A stretch of 64,000 nt of DNA, taken from Papaver somniferum. Taxonomy: Eukaryota; Streptophyta; Magnoliopsida; Ranunculales; Papaveraceae. The stretch's first letter is position 1. Each line of letters opens with the position of its first letter. The DNA is taken from contig NC_039362.1 of assembly GCF_003573695.1 (NCBI RefSeq), positions 111,765,120 through 111,829,119 on the forward strand, in the 5' to 3' direction. The position numbers and the translations under genes are program-made. The notes under the pieces were generated by a model, which saw nothing but the letters and a program-made list of their open reading frames with translations, searched no databases and was not told the DNA's origin. Of the stretch, positions 35,105-46,371 are shown in pieces.

Positions 35105-36240
35105 CAATGGGAAATTTATTATAGGAAATTCCTATTTATGGGAATCAATTACCACAGATGAACGGTAAAATCAGCCAATATGCAGCCCACAAATTTAAGC
35201 AACCCGGATCTTTTATCTTCCCATTATATTCACATTTTCACACACTTACCTGGTATTATTTGATACGCGAACACATCACATTAAATGTAACCTTTAGGTT
35301 GTTAATTTAAAAATGAAAGGTTGTTACAGATCCGACAAAGCCTTGTACATGCCAATTGAAGTTTCGTTTGTCTTCATATGGGGTCAACTCTCCTCAAAAG
35401 ATCTAGTTGTAACCGTTTCCCCAATTATGGTGTAGGTAGTGCAGGTCCTCGTACCTATCATGGTGTAGGTAGTGTCGGTCCTTTGTACTTCCCTTGATCC
35501 TTTGCCTTGGCGCTGGAGTTTTGTTTCTGTTGTATGTGAGTTCCATCTCGTACTTCTATCTCAATAGGTGACTTACATCGCTATTTGGTTTATTTTTTGA
35601 AGATGCACCCTAAAATTCTAGTAACCAATATCAAATTATGAGTGAGGTTGGGACAGTCGTACTTTAAATCTTGATAGTCGCACAATGCTGCCTTCACGTT
35701 ACATCGATGGACAATTGGTAGAGGGCTTTAGATATACACATCTGCAAATTATATTTGCTATAACTTGATCAACCTCCGGAGCTAACTCACCGGTGAACCA
35801 ACCAATACATGCTCTTAGCTCCTACATATATTTTCCGTTAGATTGGAGAAGAGAGTTTTTTTTTGCAAATTCAAATATAATAAGCCGGTATAGTAATAGT
35901 TTTTTAAGATTTCTGAAAGGAGATAATAGCTTACAGCTCAAGAAAAAAATATGACCACTGCATGCTAGATTACATTGCAGGCTATATGGCACCGTCCATA
36001 AATTCTATTTGAAGGTTTCTATGTGCTGAAAACCCTAGAAATTAATATTTGATTGTTTTCTTATTGGCTCAATATGCAGTTGGTATTTTTCTAGGTCTGG
36101 GACGCATAGGTCGTCGTCTTTCAAACTCGATAATTGAACGCCAAAGCCCTCCAAAGCCCAACCAAAACTGCTCAGATGATTGAACGCCACATACGCGGTA
36201 TTTAAGAGCACATGCTCCAACTTTAACTTTGAGTTGTTGG
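35105..36240. other. Unassigned segment within the Athila LTR
   Basis: About 1.1 kb without a recognised ORF or repeat family. Its two halves have different character from the flanking LTR: a left end with GGGAAATTTATTATAGGAAA, a central imperfect duplication of GGTGTAGGTAGTG (35430-35480), and a right end with GAGCACATGCTC. No convincing terminal inverted repeats or target duplication were found. It may be an old insertion or ordinary LTR sequence. Confidence 0.3.
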
Positions 36241-36645
36241 ATTATATTGAGATAGATTTAATCTGGACCACTAGTTGTATAGGCTAACTTAGACATGACC
36301 TCTTTTATATTATAGATTTAGGGGATAACACTGATCTAGCTGTTATTCCACGATTGGTGATAATCTATGACCAACGACGAGTAGGAAATTATAATAACTC
36401 ATTGACGGTTTATTAACGAAGAAGGATTCCTCGATCATATCTCTCTTTATTGATTACAATTAAACTTTATTTGCTTCGATTATTTATTTTGTTTAAAATC
36501 TAAAACAAAACCCCCCTTTGTAACACTTTGACAACTAAAACTCACCGCTCTTCGTGGGAACGGTCCTTACTTCCATTATATTACCAATTAATTGTGTAGA
36601 AATAAGATTATTAATTTGATTGCACTTACGACAGCCATCAAATTT

Positions 36646-36663
36646 TGGCGCCGTTGCCGGGGA
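36646..36663 (+). other. Primer-binding site, Asp-tRNA type
   Basis: TGGCGCCGTTGCCGGGGA, 5 bp after the LTR end, the canonical Athila-type PBS. Confidence 0.9.
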
Positions 36664-36877
36664 GCAGTCGGTAGATTTAGTTGTTATTTCTTTTAGTTTT
36701 ATTATTGTTTTTAGAATTTCTTGTTAGTTTTTAATTTCTTTTTCTAGATTTTTATTTTCAGATACTTAATCTCTGGTACTGAAAGATTGGGATTACCAGA
36801 GGTGTGGTATTCAAACTCGTAGGGGAACCGTACTACAAGCACATCAACAACCACAACCGGAACCCTTTACAGAAGAG

Positions 36878-37217
36878 ATGGTAGACGGCACAAACCCTCC
36901 ACCTCCTCCGCCTCAAAAGAGGAAGCTTCGAGAGTTGACATATCCATGCTTAGATTCGCAACCACTGTGTATTACAATCACTAATCCAGTGGAGCTGAAG
37001 TTGAATCTACTTCATCATCTACCAAAGTTGAAGGGACTTCCAGGTGAAGATCCGAATCGTCATCTTCGAAAATTTCAACAAAATATGACAAGTCTTAGCC
37101 AAAGTACCGAAGACAGTGATACGACAATGCTGCAAGCTTTCCCATTCTCTTTAATAGATTCAGCGGAAGAATGGTTGTATTACCTTCCTCCAGGGAGTAT
37201 TACAACATGGACCGATC
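36878..37217 (+). pseudogene. Athila gag, N-terminal part, truncated
   Basis: About 113 codons are kept; the frame is also open upstream to about 36780 without an ATG. It encodes a proline run (PPPPPP, near residue 7) and then the conserved start of the plant gypsy gag domain: LKGLPGEDPNRHLRKF (about residues 52-67) and AFPFSLIDSAEEWLYYLPPG (about 88-107), ending SITTWTDL. Gag forms the virus-like particle that packages element RNA. The frame runs into family B LTR DNA at 37213-37219 (shared CGATCTT) and stops at 37235. The middle of gag is absent; the C-part resumes at 47693. Confidence 0.85.
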
Positions 37218-38181
37218 TTGTGATAATCCATTGTTAACAGACTCCGTTCTATGCGTGATTGATCACAAGAGATTCAAGTTGCTGTGTGCAGGTGTTTATT
37301 GAAGATCTAAGAAGATTTGAAGACAACGAAGATTTTGAAGATTTCTGATTTGGGGTTCATAATCTTTGGTGTGCACACTACTTGTTTCGGTATAAGAGGA
37401 TCCAACTATAATCGGTTTATCCTTGTGGTAGATTGGATTTATTAGTTATGTAGATCGACATCAATACAATTCTTTGTGATTAAAAGTATTGATTGCAAAA
37501 TCTTAACAATTACTTCGGTAGTTGAGAATAAGATAGATCTAAGAACCTGACGAAGGAGTTTATTTGAGATAAACAGAAGAGCCTTTGTCGAACTCACATC
37601 ACTTGGTTGAAGAGAGTTGATACCAAACAGATTTGTTGTTCCTTTACTGTTTGGAATACGAACCAAAGGAATTGTTCCAAGTACGTGACTTATTCGTAGG
37701 TCGGAGGCGTGGGAATACATACGGAACTAGGTGAACAATAGGTTTAGTTGCTTGGTCTCAACTATACTAAGTTGGTTTAATTTTGTGTAGCGGCTTAATC
37801 CTGAGAGTATTCAATTCTGGACAAGGTCCCGGGGTTTTTCTACATTTGCGGTTTTCTCGTTAACAAAATCTTGTTGTGTCATTTACTTTATATTTCCGCA
37901 TTATAATTGTTTTATTATAATTAAATTAAATCACACAAACGTTAATTCCTATTTACTTGATAAGCAATCCTATTGTGTTTGGTTAAGTCCGATCCTTTTT
38001 ATCAAGTAAACGTACTTCGTTTTTGTATTGTCTCAATCTCGTATCCATATACTATCACACGAAGTGTGAACCGATTTGTTGATTGTCTCGACTCAGTCCA
38101 TAGACAATCACTTTCATAAAAAGGACTTATAGGTAGGAAAAGTTTTAGCTTGAGGTATATTTGGGTACCCTCGCCTTTTCA
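37213..38181 (+). mobile_element. Family B 5' LTR, first 1.84 kb deleted
   Basis: Corresponds to 41009-41969 of the full LTR. It includes the conserved GGTCCCGGGGTTTTTCTACA block (37824-37843) and ends CCTCGCCTTTTCA next to the PBS. The minus frame 37442-37720 recurs in every family B LTR copy and is not a gene. Confidence 0.85.
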
Positions 38182-38195
38182 ATTGGTATCAGAGC
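38182..38195 (+). other. Primer-binding site, initiator Met-tRNA type
   Basis: ATTGGTATCAGAGC abuts the LTR end at 38181. Confidence 0.88.
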
Positions 38196-38260
38196 AGGCA
38201 AACACGAAAAGATCTAACAATCTGTGTTTGGTGCGATCTAACCTATAAGAAATTGAATTT

Positions 38261-39138
38261 ATGTCGGATTCAGTTAACGTTATGCAAGAGTTTGAATACT
38301 CAAAAGTTGAAGATGTTACTACTTCGTTGACTCATGATCCAGGAGTTGCGAAAACATCTGTGTCCATCTCTGGTGGAAAACAAGATGCTGATAAAGAGTT
38401 GGTAAAACTCCTAAAGCCTATAAAATCTCTGTCTTCTAAAGTAGTGTTATTAAAGACATAGACAAATCTTCTTAAACAAGAGATCAGAGATAAAGACATT
38501 CAACTGAATTGTCTGGACAAAGAGAATATGGATCTCACTGTCAAAATAGAAGCTATTGGTAAATCTCTTACTTGTGATAAAGAGACACGTCTTATGACTC
38601 TGACTAATGATGTGTTGTGATTTCTTCTGATAGTGAGGAAACTAAAAGTCCTTGCTCGACTTTTACAGACCGTGATAAAACCGGTTTAATCACATCTGAA
38701 ACAGATCAAGATGATGGTAGTTTGCCTAACTACATCAAGTTAGAAGAGGATGAGAAACCAACTTCTAGATCTACTGATGATCAAACGAAATCTTGTCCAA
38801 AGGAAACTTTGAACCGATTCCGTGATGGTGATCTTAAGGAATACAATTTTCAGTCACTTGACAGGAAACTTATACTTCTTCGACATACGGTGGTAAAATT
38901 TTTGAAGGAAGTTTCTTGTCTTAAAAAACTGAAAGATAATTCCTCAATAGAAAGACAATTATACCACTACCCGATAAGATCAACTCAAAAGAGTCATATG
39001 AAAGAGTTGATAATCGCTTCTGGAAAAAGATTCCTCCTCATCCTTATCGAAACAATCCTTGTTTTGATGAATAACGACTCCAGAAGAAAGGGAAAGAGAG
39101 AATCTCTGCCAAAAGAAACAATCAGGAGTTTTCTATAA
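38261..39138 (+). pseudogene. Family B gag-like ORF, broken (plus copy)
   Basis: The ATG at 38261 lies 65 bp after the PBS. The frame has a TAG at 38459 and a TGA near 38618. A second open frame, 38617-39138 (173 codons, GTG at its left end), carries an acidic start (SSDSEE), a basic and leucine-rich middle (LDRKLILLRHTVVKFLKEV) and a basic end (DSRRKGKRESLPKE). The first part is coiled-coil-like (LLKQEIRDKDIQLNCLDKEN). There is no CCHC knuckle and no enzyme motif. A solo family B LTR interrupts the internal region 30 bp later. More gag-like coding resumes at about 41975-42330 with stops. Confidence 0.55.
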
Positions 39139-39897
39139 TTGTTTCAGATAACCACACTGATGTGAATTGTTAGAGCATAGCTCGGTTGAACCCACTAAGT
39201 GTTGGTATGTCAAGTTTGGTTGTCATATTTTAGTGAATCAAAACTCATGTTAAGAGTCGCTTGATTATGTACTGGAGTCAACTTCGTATAGGTTAGCTTG
39301 AAAGTATTAGGATTTGAGACTTTACAAGTATTGCGAAGACTTGAAGATGTGAAGAAGCAAGGAGCTACAACGACAACAATCATCCTTCCACTTGATGTTA
39401 GTGATATTTGACTTGAACTGTTTCATTCCCTAACGTATCTTTCAAGTCGTGCATATTGAAAACAAAACTGCGAAGCATATTTGAACTCTAGAGAGACATA
39501 GTATTAAGGAGTACAATACGAGGTTTATTGATTAACCATTAAACTTTGTAGATAAGAATCACCATAATCATTTGAATGCTATTGTGATTATGTATGGGTA
39601 TGAGGTGAGGATTTCATCTTAGGGAACAATGTTTTACATGTGTTCTAAGGAAGTAAGTTCATAAACTTGTTTGTGAATCGAAGGAAATCGCCAGGCGTTA
39701 TTGGTTTTCTTATTCATTGCATATCTTATGAACAACCAATATGTGTGATTGAGTATAACCGTTCACGACTAATTGTGTTCTTGGTAGAACTATTCACAAA
39801 GGCCTGACTTATGTATTGGTATGACTTTTATTAGTGAAACCGATCTTAAGTAATCACCTGAGATGGTATGATCGGGTTTGTGATTTTTGTCTGACCA

Positions 39898-40110
39898 AAT
39901 ATGGGAAAGGGGAACCGATCCTAGTAAGAGGTGCAATACATCACAAAGGGGAACCGATCCTTGTATGAGGTGCATCAAGGTTTATAGCAGAAAGGGGAAC
40001 CGATCCTATGGACACGTGCAACACATTTTTAGGCAAAGGGGAACCGATCCTATTGACATGTACAACACATATAAGTTAGATACCATATATATGTGGGGAA
40101 CTGATCCTAT
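39898..40110 (+). repeat. Minisatellite in family B LTR, about 36-bp unit
   Basis: Six units of AAAGGGGAACCGATCCTATG followed by a GACA(T/C)GTGCAACAC-type spacer. Confidence 0.88.
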
Positions 40111-40641
40111 TACCTAGTCAACCAAATTTTGAAAAGCTAGTGTGACTATGCACAGTACTCACATGGAAGGTAGAACCGTTAAACCCATGATTGTGATTGA
40201 ATGTTATTTGATCAATCGCATAGTTCTTGAAAGTCAGATGAACCAATTCTAAACTTGTTTGGAAGTGTGGTAAATCGGTTTCAAGGTTGTAAGTGTGAAA
40301 GAGAACTTACAAAGTTAAGATGTCGACATACTTTGAACACGTGCTATGAATGTTTATTTCTTTAATTGTTCAAAGTTATTCCTTAATAGCTAAGGGAAGA
40401 GAATCCCAAAATCGAAACATAAATAAGTTAAGAATCTTTTAATTAAGGTATTTAACTTCATTTTGTAGGGAAATAAGAATTAGTAATGTGCATTTACTAC
40501 TTTGAGATTTTCCGAGAGATTTCGATCATTATTTTTGGACAGAGCATTTCCAGGAATTATGGAAACCAAATTTGTGCTTTAATGAATATCTTGAGAATAT
40601 TTTCGGTTTTGGAAATTCCTTGGTGTCCAAACTTCCTTGTC

Positions 40642-40649
40642 TATAAATA
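40642..40649 (+). promoter_or_regulatory. TATA box of family B LTR
   Basis: TATAAATA after CTTCCTTGTC; matching boxes are at 46362 and 58538. Confidence 0.6.
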
Positions 40650-42606
40650 CTTGAAGTTTACCTTTCTTGCAAACTAATCCTTCGTAACAACAGACTTCCT
40701 CTTTGTTTTGTTGTTACTGGTGTAGCCGCCTATTCGGAGAGGAGAGTAACCTAATTAGGAGAAATCTCTTATGGCCGCTCAGTTTAAAGTCTTCTTTGGG
40801 ATTGAGAAGCTCTAGCGTGTACCGTTGGTAGGAAACTAGATAATTGCGGTTTATCTTTTGTTTTCTTTGATTTAATTGACTAACGGTGGTTGAACTTTGA
40901 TTGCACCTAGTTTGTTTATGCTTGAGAATCTTCTCTTCTGATATAAGATTCACTCAAACTAGTTCAGAGTTTCGACAGGGATATTTAGACTGTTGTTAGT
41001 TCTAAAGACGATCTTGTGATAATCCATTGTTAACAGACTCTATTATGTGCGTGATTGATCACAAGAGATTCAAGTGATTGTGTGAAGGTGTTTGTTGAAG
41101 ATCTAAGAAGATTTGAAGACGAAGAAGATATTGAAGATTTCTGATTTGTGGGTTCATAATCTTTGGTGTGAACAATACTTGTTTTGGAAAAAGAGGATCC
41201 AATTAATAATCGGTTTATCTTTGTGATAGATTGAATTGATTAATTGAGTAGATCGGCATCAACACAATTCTTTGGATTAATAGTGTTGTTAGCTTAATGT
41301 TAAACGATTACTTCGGTAATTGAATATAAGATAGATCAAAGAACCCGACGAAGGAGTTTATGTTAAGATAAACGGAAGATCCTTTGTCCGACTCATATCA
41401 CTTGGTTGAATAGAGTTGATACCAAACATATTTGTTGTTCCTTTACTGCTTGAAATACGGACCAAAGGAATTGTTCCAAGTACGTGACTAAGGTCAGAGG
41501 CGTGGGAATACATACGAAACTAGGTGAACTATAGGTTTAGTTGCTTGGTCTCAACTATACGAAGTTAGGTGTAATTTTGTGTAGCGGCTTAATCCTGATA
41601 GTATTCAATTCTAGAAAGGTCCCGGGTATGCATTTGTGGTTTCCTCGTTAACAAAATCTTGTTGTGTCATTTACTTTATATTTTCGCATTATAATTGTTT
41701 TATTATAATTAAAGTAAGTTACACAAACGTTAGTTCTTATTTACTTGATAAGTGAATACTATTGTGTTTGGTTAAATCCGGACCTTTATATCAAGTAACA
41801 TACTTCGTTGTTGTATTGTCTCGATCTCGTATCCATAGACGATCACACGAAGTGTGAACCGATTAGTTGTATTGTCTCGACTCAGTCTGCAGACAATCAC
41901 TTTCGGAGAAAGGGCTATAGGTAGGAAAAGTTTTAGCTTGAGGTATATTTGGGTACCCTCTCCTTTTCATGAATCATAAGGAAGTCCTTAGAATGAGAAA
42001 AAATCTTATGAAAATCTTATTGATAGAATTAAGAGAGTTTTATCTATCTCTGAAAATTCTCACGTCAATACAGTTTCTCCACATGATCATATCTCTAGAG
42101 TTAGAAAAGATCATCGTCTTGGGAGAAAATATTTTGGGCAGAAATTCCCTAAGAGAAACATGAACTATGTTTTTGATGTTCACTGTAAGCTAGAAAAAGC
42201 TTACTCCGATGCAACCTGGTTGTATCAAAATTGTGCATTCTCATCTTCTTTCGTGCTTTTATTCATGGATGGGAAAGGCACAATAAATCTGGAGCACATT
42301 TGTTTGAGTAGTTGTTTATCAGAAAAATTGTGAAACTTTATGGATAGCTATGAATCCATAGTTGTGTAAAAATGTTCATGTTTATCATGATCTTCCAAAA
42401 ATTAAGTTATATTTGGAATTTTCGAATTTTAAAAGACCTTCCAACTTGAGAAGTTCGGACAAAGGAAACGAAATATATTGTTTAATATTTTCAGTTTCCC
42501 CTGATATCTTTCGGACGGAAGTTGTCTCTTTTTAAAGGGAAACTATCTCTTGTTTGTATTCTGATACCCTGATCAATCCTTTATATATATATATATATGA
42601 GCAAGC

Positions 42607-42975
42607 ATGCCTCCAATAACTCGCAACATCTCAAAGGATAATAAGGAGGAAGCTCAAAGGGTTAAAGATTGTCAAGGAATCAATACAGAGAGGAAGAAGA
42701 AAATCATATCAAATATCATGTCTGATTATGATTCGGATAGTTCAGTTGGATCACAAGATGAGTCATGTTTTTTGGCTTACAACAAACAAGATCCAATCAA
42801 AACCAAGTGGATTCTTTCTGATAGTATGTCTCAATATATCCAAGGTTTTGAAGAACTGGAAACCAATCTTGTTATAACTGTTCGACATCAAGATTGGGTA
42901 AAAGAAAAGATTGAAGGAACAAGAGGAGTTCTTGCTGAACTTAAGGTTCTAATTGAAGAGCTTGAAAAACAATAA
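42607..42975 (+). CDS. Family B downstream ORF (unknown protein), copy 1
   Basis: A 122-residue ORF starting MPPITRNISK. It has a basic N-terminus (KERKK-like, about residues 30-36), a serine/aspartate-rich segment (SDYDSDSSVGSQDES, about 39-53) and a helical C-terminus (ETNLVITVRHQDW, LAELKVLIEELEKQ). The position, after the gag-like region and before the long non-coding region, matches the minus-element ORF 21487-21047. The duplicate copy (54791) loses one A at the run in AAAGAAAAG and ends differently. Upstream is a TA microsatellite. No function was recognised; it is hydrophilic and has no membrane segment. Confidence 0.45.
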   Translation: MPPITRNISKDNKEEAQRVKDCQGINTERKKKIISNIMSDYDSDSSVGSQDESCFLAYNKQDPIKTKWILSDSMSQYIQGFEELETNLVITVRHQDWVKEKIEGTRGVLAELKVLIEELEKQ

Positions 42976-44858
42976 GTGGTTGCTGACAAGTCTCTTGAGA
43001 CATGCTTCAAAAGTTTGAATACTGAAGAAACCTCAGTGAACAACAAGAGCACCACTAGAGATTAAGTTATATGTTGTAATACTTAATCCGAAAAATAGAC
43101 ATCAATTTTTGATTTCTTTCAATGATTGTATTAAGTTTATTATGAATAAAACTATTATGAATAAAATTATTTGATTTATAATTTTTCTTGTGATGGTTTT
43201 TGATTTACATAGCCTGTGCTTGAATGCTTTATTATTCCTATGGTTGTTTATGGGATGTTTGATTTCGGTTTTATTACCTTGATATTCAATCTCATAATGT
43301 TGCGAACCCTTATGGTTTGGGTGACTTTTTGATTTAGCAGGATTAAGTTCTAGCCCATGTTGGTAGGCTTTATCAAAGCATCATGAGGAGTTCTGATAGA
43401 AACAATATGTGAAAAAATCACAATATGTTGAATCGATTTTGATTTAGCATAAAAGCATATGTGTTTCGGTGGTTTTCAACTTTTGCTTGCAATTGTTAAA
43501 ACCGGTTTTCAACCTTTCTCTGGTAAAGGTTGGTTGTTGTTATTCTTTTGTTTTGCATAAGGATGACAACATAATGATATTTCGATATCAATCTCCCTGG
43601 AAGAAGATGCAAACATATTGGAGAAGTTGATGCGAAATTTGAGGTAACAATGTTGTTAGTTAATTGTTTTCCTGTTTAAGAAAAGCCTGATATTATTTCA
43701 TATATATTTTGCTTTTGCTTAACAAAATTTTGGTACAATTGATGACTTATTCCATTATGTGTGTATGGATGTGTGTGTGATTCAATTGGTTCCCAATTAA
43801 GAAAAACTATTTTTATCTTGCTTTATTGTGTGGTATCAATTGTTTAGGCTTACAAAATTTTGGTGCAATTGTGGTGCTATAATGTCTATGTTGTTTCAAT
43901 TGCTTCCGGTTGAGGTGAATAATTATGCAAGTTGATTTATTTTGGTTTGTATGAATTATTTATGGCTTAACGAAAGAAAAAGTCTACGGGATGGATTGTT
44001 TAGTCCAATTCGATTCCGGATAAGAGAATCTAAGTTTATCTTAGTTAGACTTATCAAAGTGGAGGTTTCGGTTATTCAAGTCTAATCGAATGCCTTAACA
44101 AGAAATGCTAGTTAACTAACCTAGTACTTGTCTTGTTTAAAACTTAAAGGTCTAAGTTATATGGATAATTAGAACTTGATGAGAAAAATATAGTTATCTT
44201 TATTTTGGTATTATCGAATGAAGCGATTGTATTTGTACAATCGGTTTAGCAAAGGGACTAAGGTGCTTAGTTGATTTTTTGTTTGCTAAACTAAATTGGA
44301 AAAATTGCTTCGGGCAATTATTTCCTTGATAACATATCAAAACAAATTACTTTATAGTTTCGGTTTTGATATTGATTATCAAAAATGGTGTGTGGAACCC
44401 TCGTGCTTAACTATATAGGTTTGCAAGTCTATTTTGAGATTTGTAAGATTATTTTCTGTTTGTCCTTTATTTTTTCGTTTCTTTGTAATTTTGTGACAAA
44501 AAGGTGAGAATATATGGAGTAAACAAGTGATACTGGCATTGATTTTATATTGATTGGTATCGCTAAGGAAAAGGACAATTGTGCTTAAACGTTTATCTAA
44601 CGAAAGAGTGAAAGCTTAGACTAAGGGGGAGTAACATATCATATTAATTGGTATAACAAAGACGTGCGGATTGGTAAAATCTACCTATCTCACCTTTAGG
44701 GGGAGTATTAGCTTTGTTATTATAATGTCAACAGCGACATTTAAGGATTGAATGTACACAGGTAATTGTGTTGTTGAATTCGGGAATCAAGCGTATGTGT
44801 AATGAATTCTTGTAATTTGTTTATCCATATGATTATAAGAGTTTTGTCACTAAAATTG
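42976..44858 (+). other. Long non-coding internal region of family B (copy 1)
   Basis: No credible ORF. It is AT-rich, with degenerate units containing CAATTG plus AACAAAATTTTGGT(A/G)CAATT (43720-43990), and is the inverse counterpart of 19244-21046. It may hold RNA packaging signals, as in other LARDs, but none was identified. Confidence 0.55.
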
Positions 44859-44872
44859 ACAAAGGGGGAGAT
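44859..44872 (+). other. Polypurine tract of family B element
   Basis: ACAAAGGGGGAGAT directly precedes the LTR start TGTTAGAGC at 44873. Confidence 0.85.
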
Positions 44873-45609
44873 TGTTAGAGCATAGCTCGGTTGAACCCAC
44901 CAAGCGTTGGTATGTCAAGTTTTGTTGTCATATTTTAGTGAATCAAAACTCATTTAAGAGTCGCTTGATTATGTACTAGAGTCAACTTCGTACAGGTTAG
45001 CTTGAAAGTATTAGGATATGAGACATTACAAGTATTTCAAAGACTTGAAGAAGTTAAGAAGTAAGAAGCTACAACGACAACATCATCCTTCCACTTGAGG
45101 TTAGTGATATTTGAATTGAACTGTTTCATTCCCTCACGGATCTTTCAAGTCGTGCATATTGAAAACAGAACTGCGAAGCATGAACACTCTAGATAGACAT
45201 AGTATTAAGGAATACAATACGAGGTTTATTGCTTAACCATTAAACTTTGTAGATAAGACATCTACATAATCGTTTAAATGCTATTGTGATTATGTATGAG
45301 TATGAGGTGAGGATTTCATCCTAGAAAATAATGTTTTACATGTGTTTTAAGGAGGTAAGTTCATCAACTTGTTTATGAATCGAAAATGAAATCGCCAGGC
45401 GTTATTGGTATTGTTATTCATTTCATATTCTGTGAACAACCAATATGTGTGATTTAGTATAACCGCTAATGACTTGTTTGTGTTCTTGGTAAAACTATTC
45501 ACAAAGGCCTGACTTATGTATTGGTATGACTTTTATTAGTGAAACCGATCTTAAGTAATCAGTTGAGATGGTATGATCGAGTTTGTGATTTGTGTATGAC
45601 CGAATCTGG

Positions 45610-45825
45610 GTGAAGGGGAACCGATCATAGTAATAGGTGCAACACATCACAAAGGGGAATCGATCCTTGCATGAGGTGCAACAAGTTTGTAGCACAAAGG
45701 GGAACCGATCCTATGGACATTTGCGACACGTTTTTAGGCAAAAGGGAACCGATCCTATGGACATGTGCAACACATATAAGTTAGATACCATATATATGTG
45801 TGGGGAACCGATCCTAGTATCTAGT
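45610..45825 (+). repeat. Minisatellite in family B 3' LTR
   Basis: Six units around AAAGGGGAACCGATCCTATG. The same array recurs at 57787-58003 in duplication copy 2. Confidence 0.88.
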
Positions 45826-46361
45826 CAACCGAATTTTGGAAAGCTAGTGTGACTATGCATAGTACTTACATGGAGGTAGAACCGAAACTTGTTTTGGTAG
45901 AACCGTTAAACCTATGATTTGTGATTGAGTGTTCTTGATCAATCACATAGTTCTTGAAAGTCAGATGAACCAATTCTAAACTTGTTTGGAAGTGTGGCAA
46001 ATCGGTTTCAAGGTTGCAAGTATGAAAGAGGACTTACAAAGTAAGGATGTCGACACACTTTGAATACAGGCGGTAATGTTTATCTTTTATTGTTCAAAGT
46101 TATTCCTTAATATCTAAAGGAAGAAAATCCAAGGATCGAAACATAAATAAGTTAAAAATCTTTTAATTAAGGTCTTAATTTTATTTTAGGAAAAATAAGA
46201 ATTATTAATGTGCATTTACTAGTTAAAGATTTTCTAAAGAGATTTCAGCCAATATTTTGGACAGAGCATTTCCAGGAATTATGGAAACCGAATTTGTGCT
46301 TTAATGAATATCTTGAGAATATTTTCGGTTTTGGAAATTCCTTGATGTCCAAACTTCCTTG

Positions 46362-46371
46362 TATATAAATA
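46362..46371 (+). promoter_or_regulatory. TATA box of family B 3' LTR
   Basis: TATATAAATA; the duplicate is at 58538-58547. Confidence 0.6.

Larger units (their letters stand above)
33793..36640 (+). mobile_element. Athila 5' LTR
   Basis: A 2,848-bp region from TGATAAGTGCATAATTC to GACAGCCATCA, with TATAAAAA at 34380-34387. The 3' end (CGTGGGAACGG...ACTTACGACAGCCATCA before TTTTGGCGCC) is typical of Athila elements. At 34205-34275 it carries the GTATGCATACGGGTACGCAT motif otherwise seen in family A LTRs. The middle (about 35105-36240) looks unlike the rest and may hold an older insertion. ORFs at 33642-34371 lie in U3 and are not supported. Confidence 0.75.
39168..41969 (+). mobile_element. 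Family B solo LTR inside family B internal DNA, TSD TGAAT
   Basis: A 2,802-bp LTR, TGTTAGAGCATAGCTCGG to CTCTCCTTTTCA, flanked by TGAAT at 39163-39167 and 41970-41974. No PBS follows, which separates it from the 5' LTR at 38181. TATAAATA is at 40642-40649. The duplicated block of the window starts within this LTR, at 41768. Confidence 0.9.

Noticed and set aside
36035..36220. Minus-strand 61-codon ORF
   Set aside because: Short, isolated, in LTR DNA and without a recognisable motif.
39898..40110. CRISPR-like array of regularly spaced repeats
   Set aside because: Units are tandem and degenerate with similar spacers, inside a plant LTR; it is a minisatellite.
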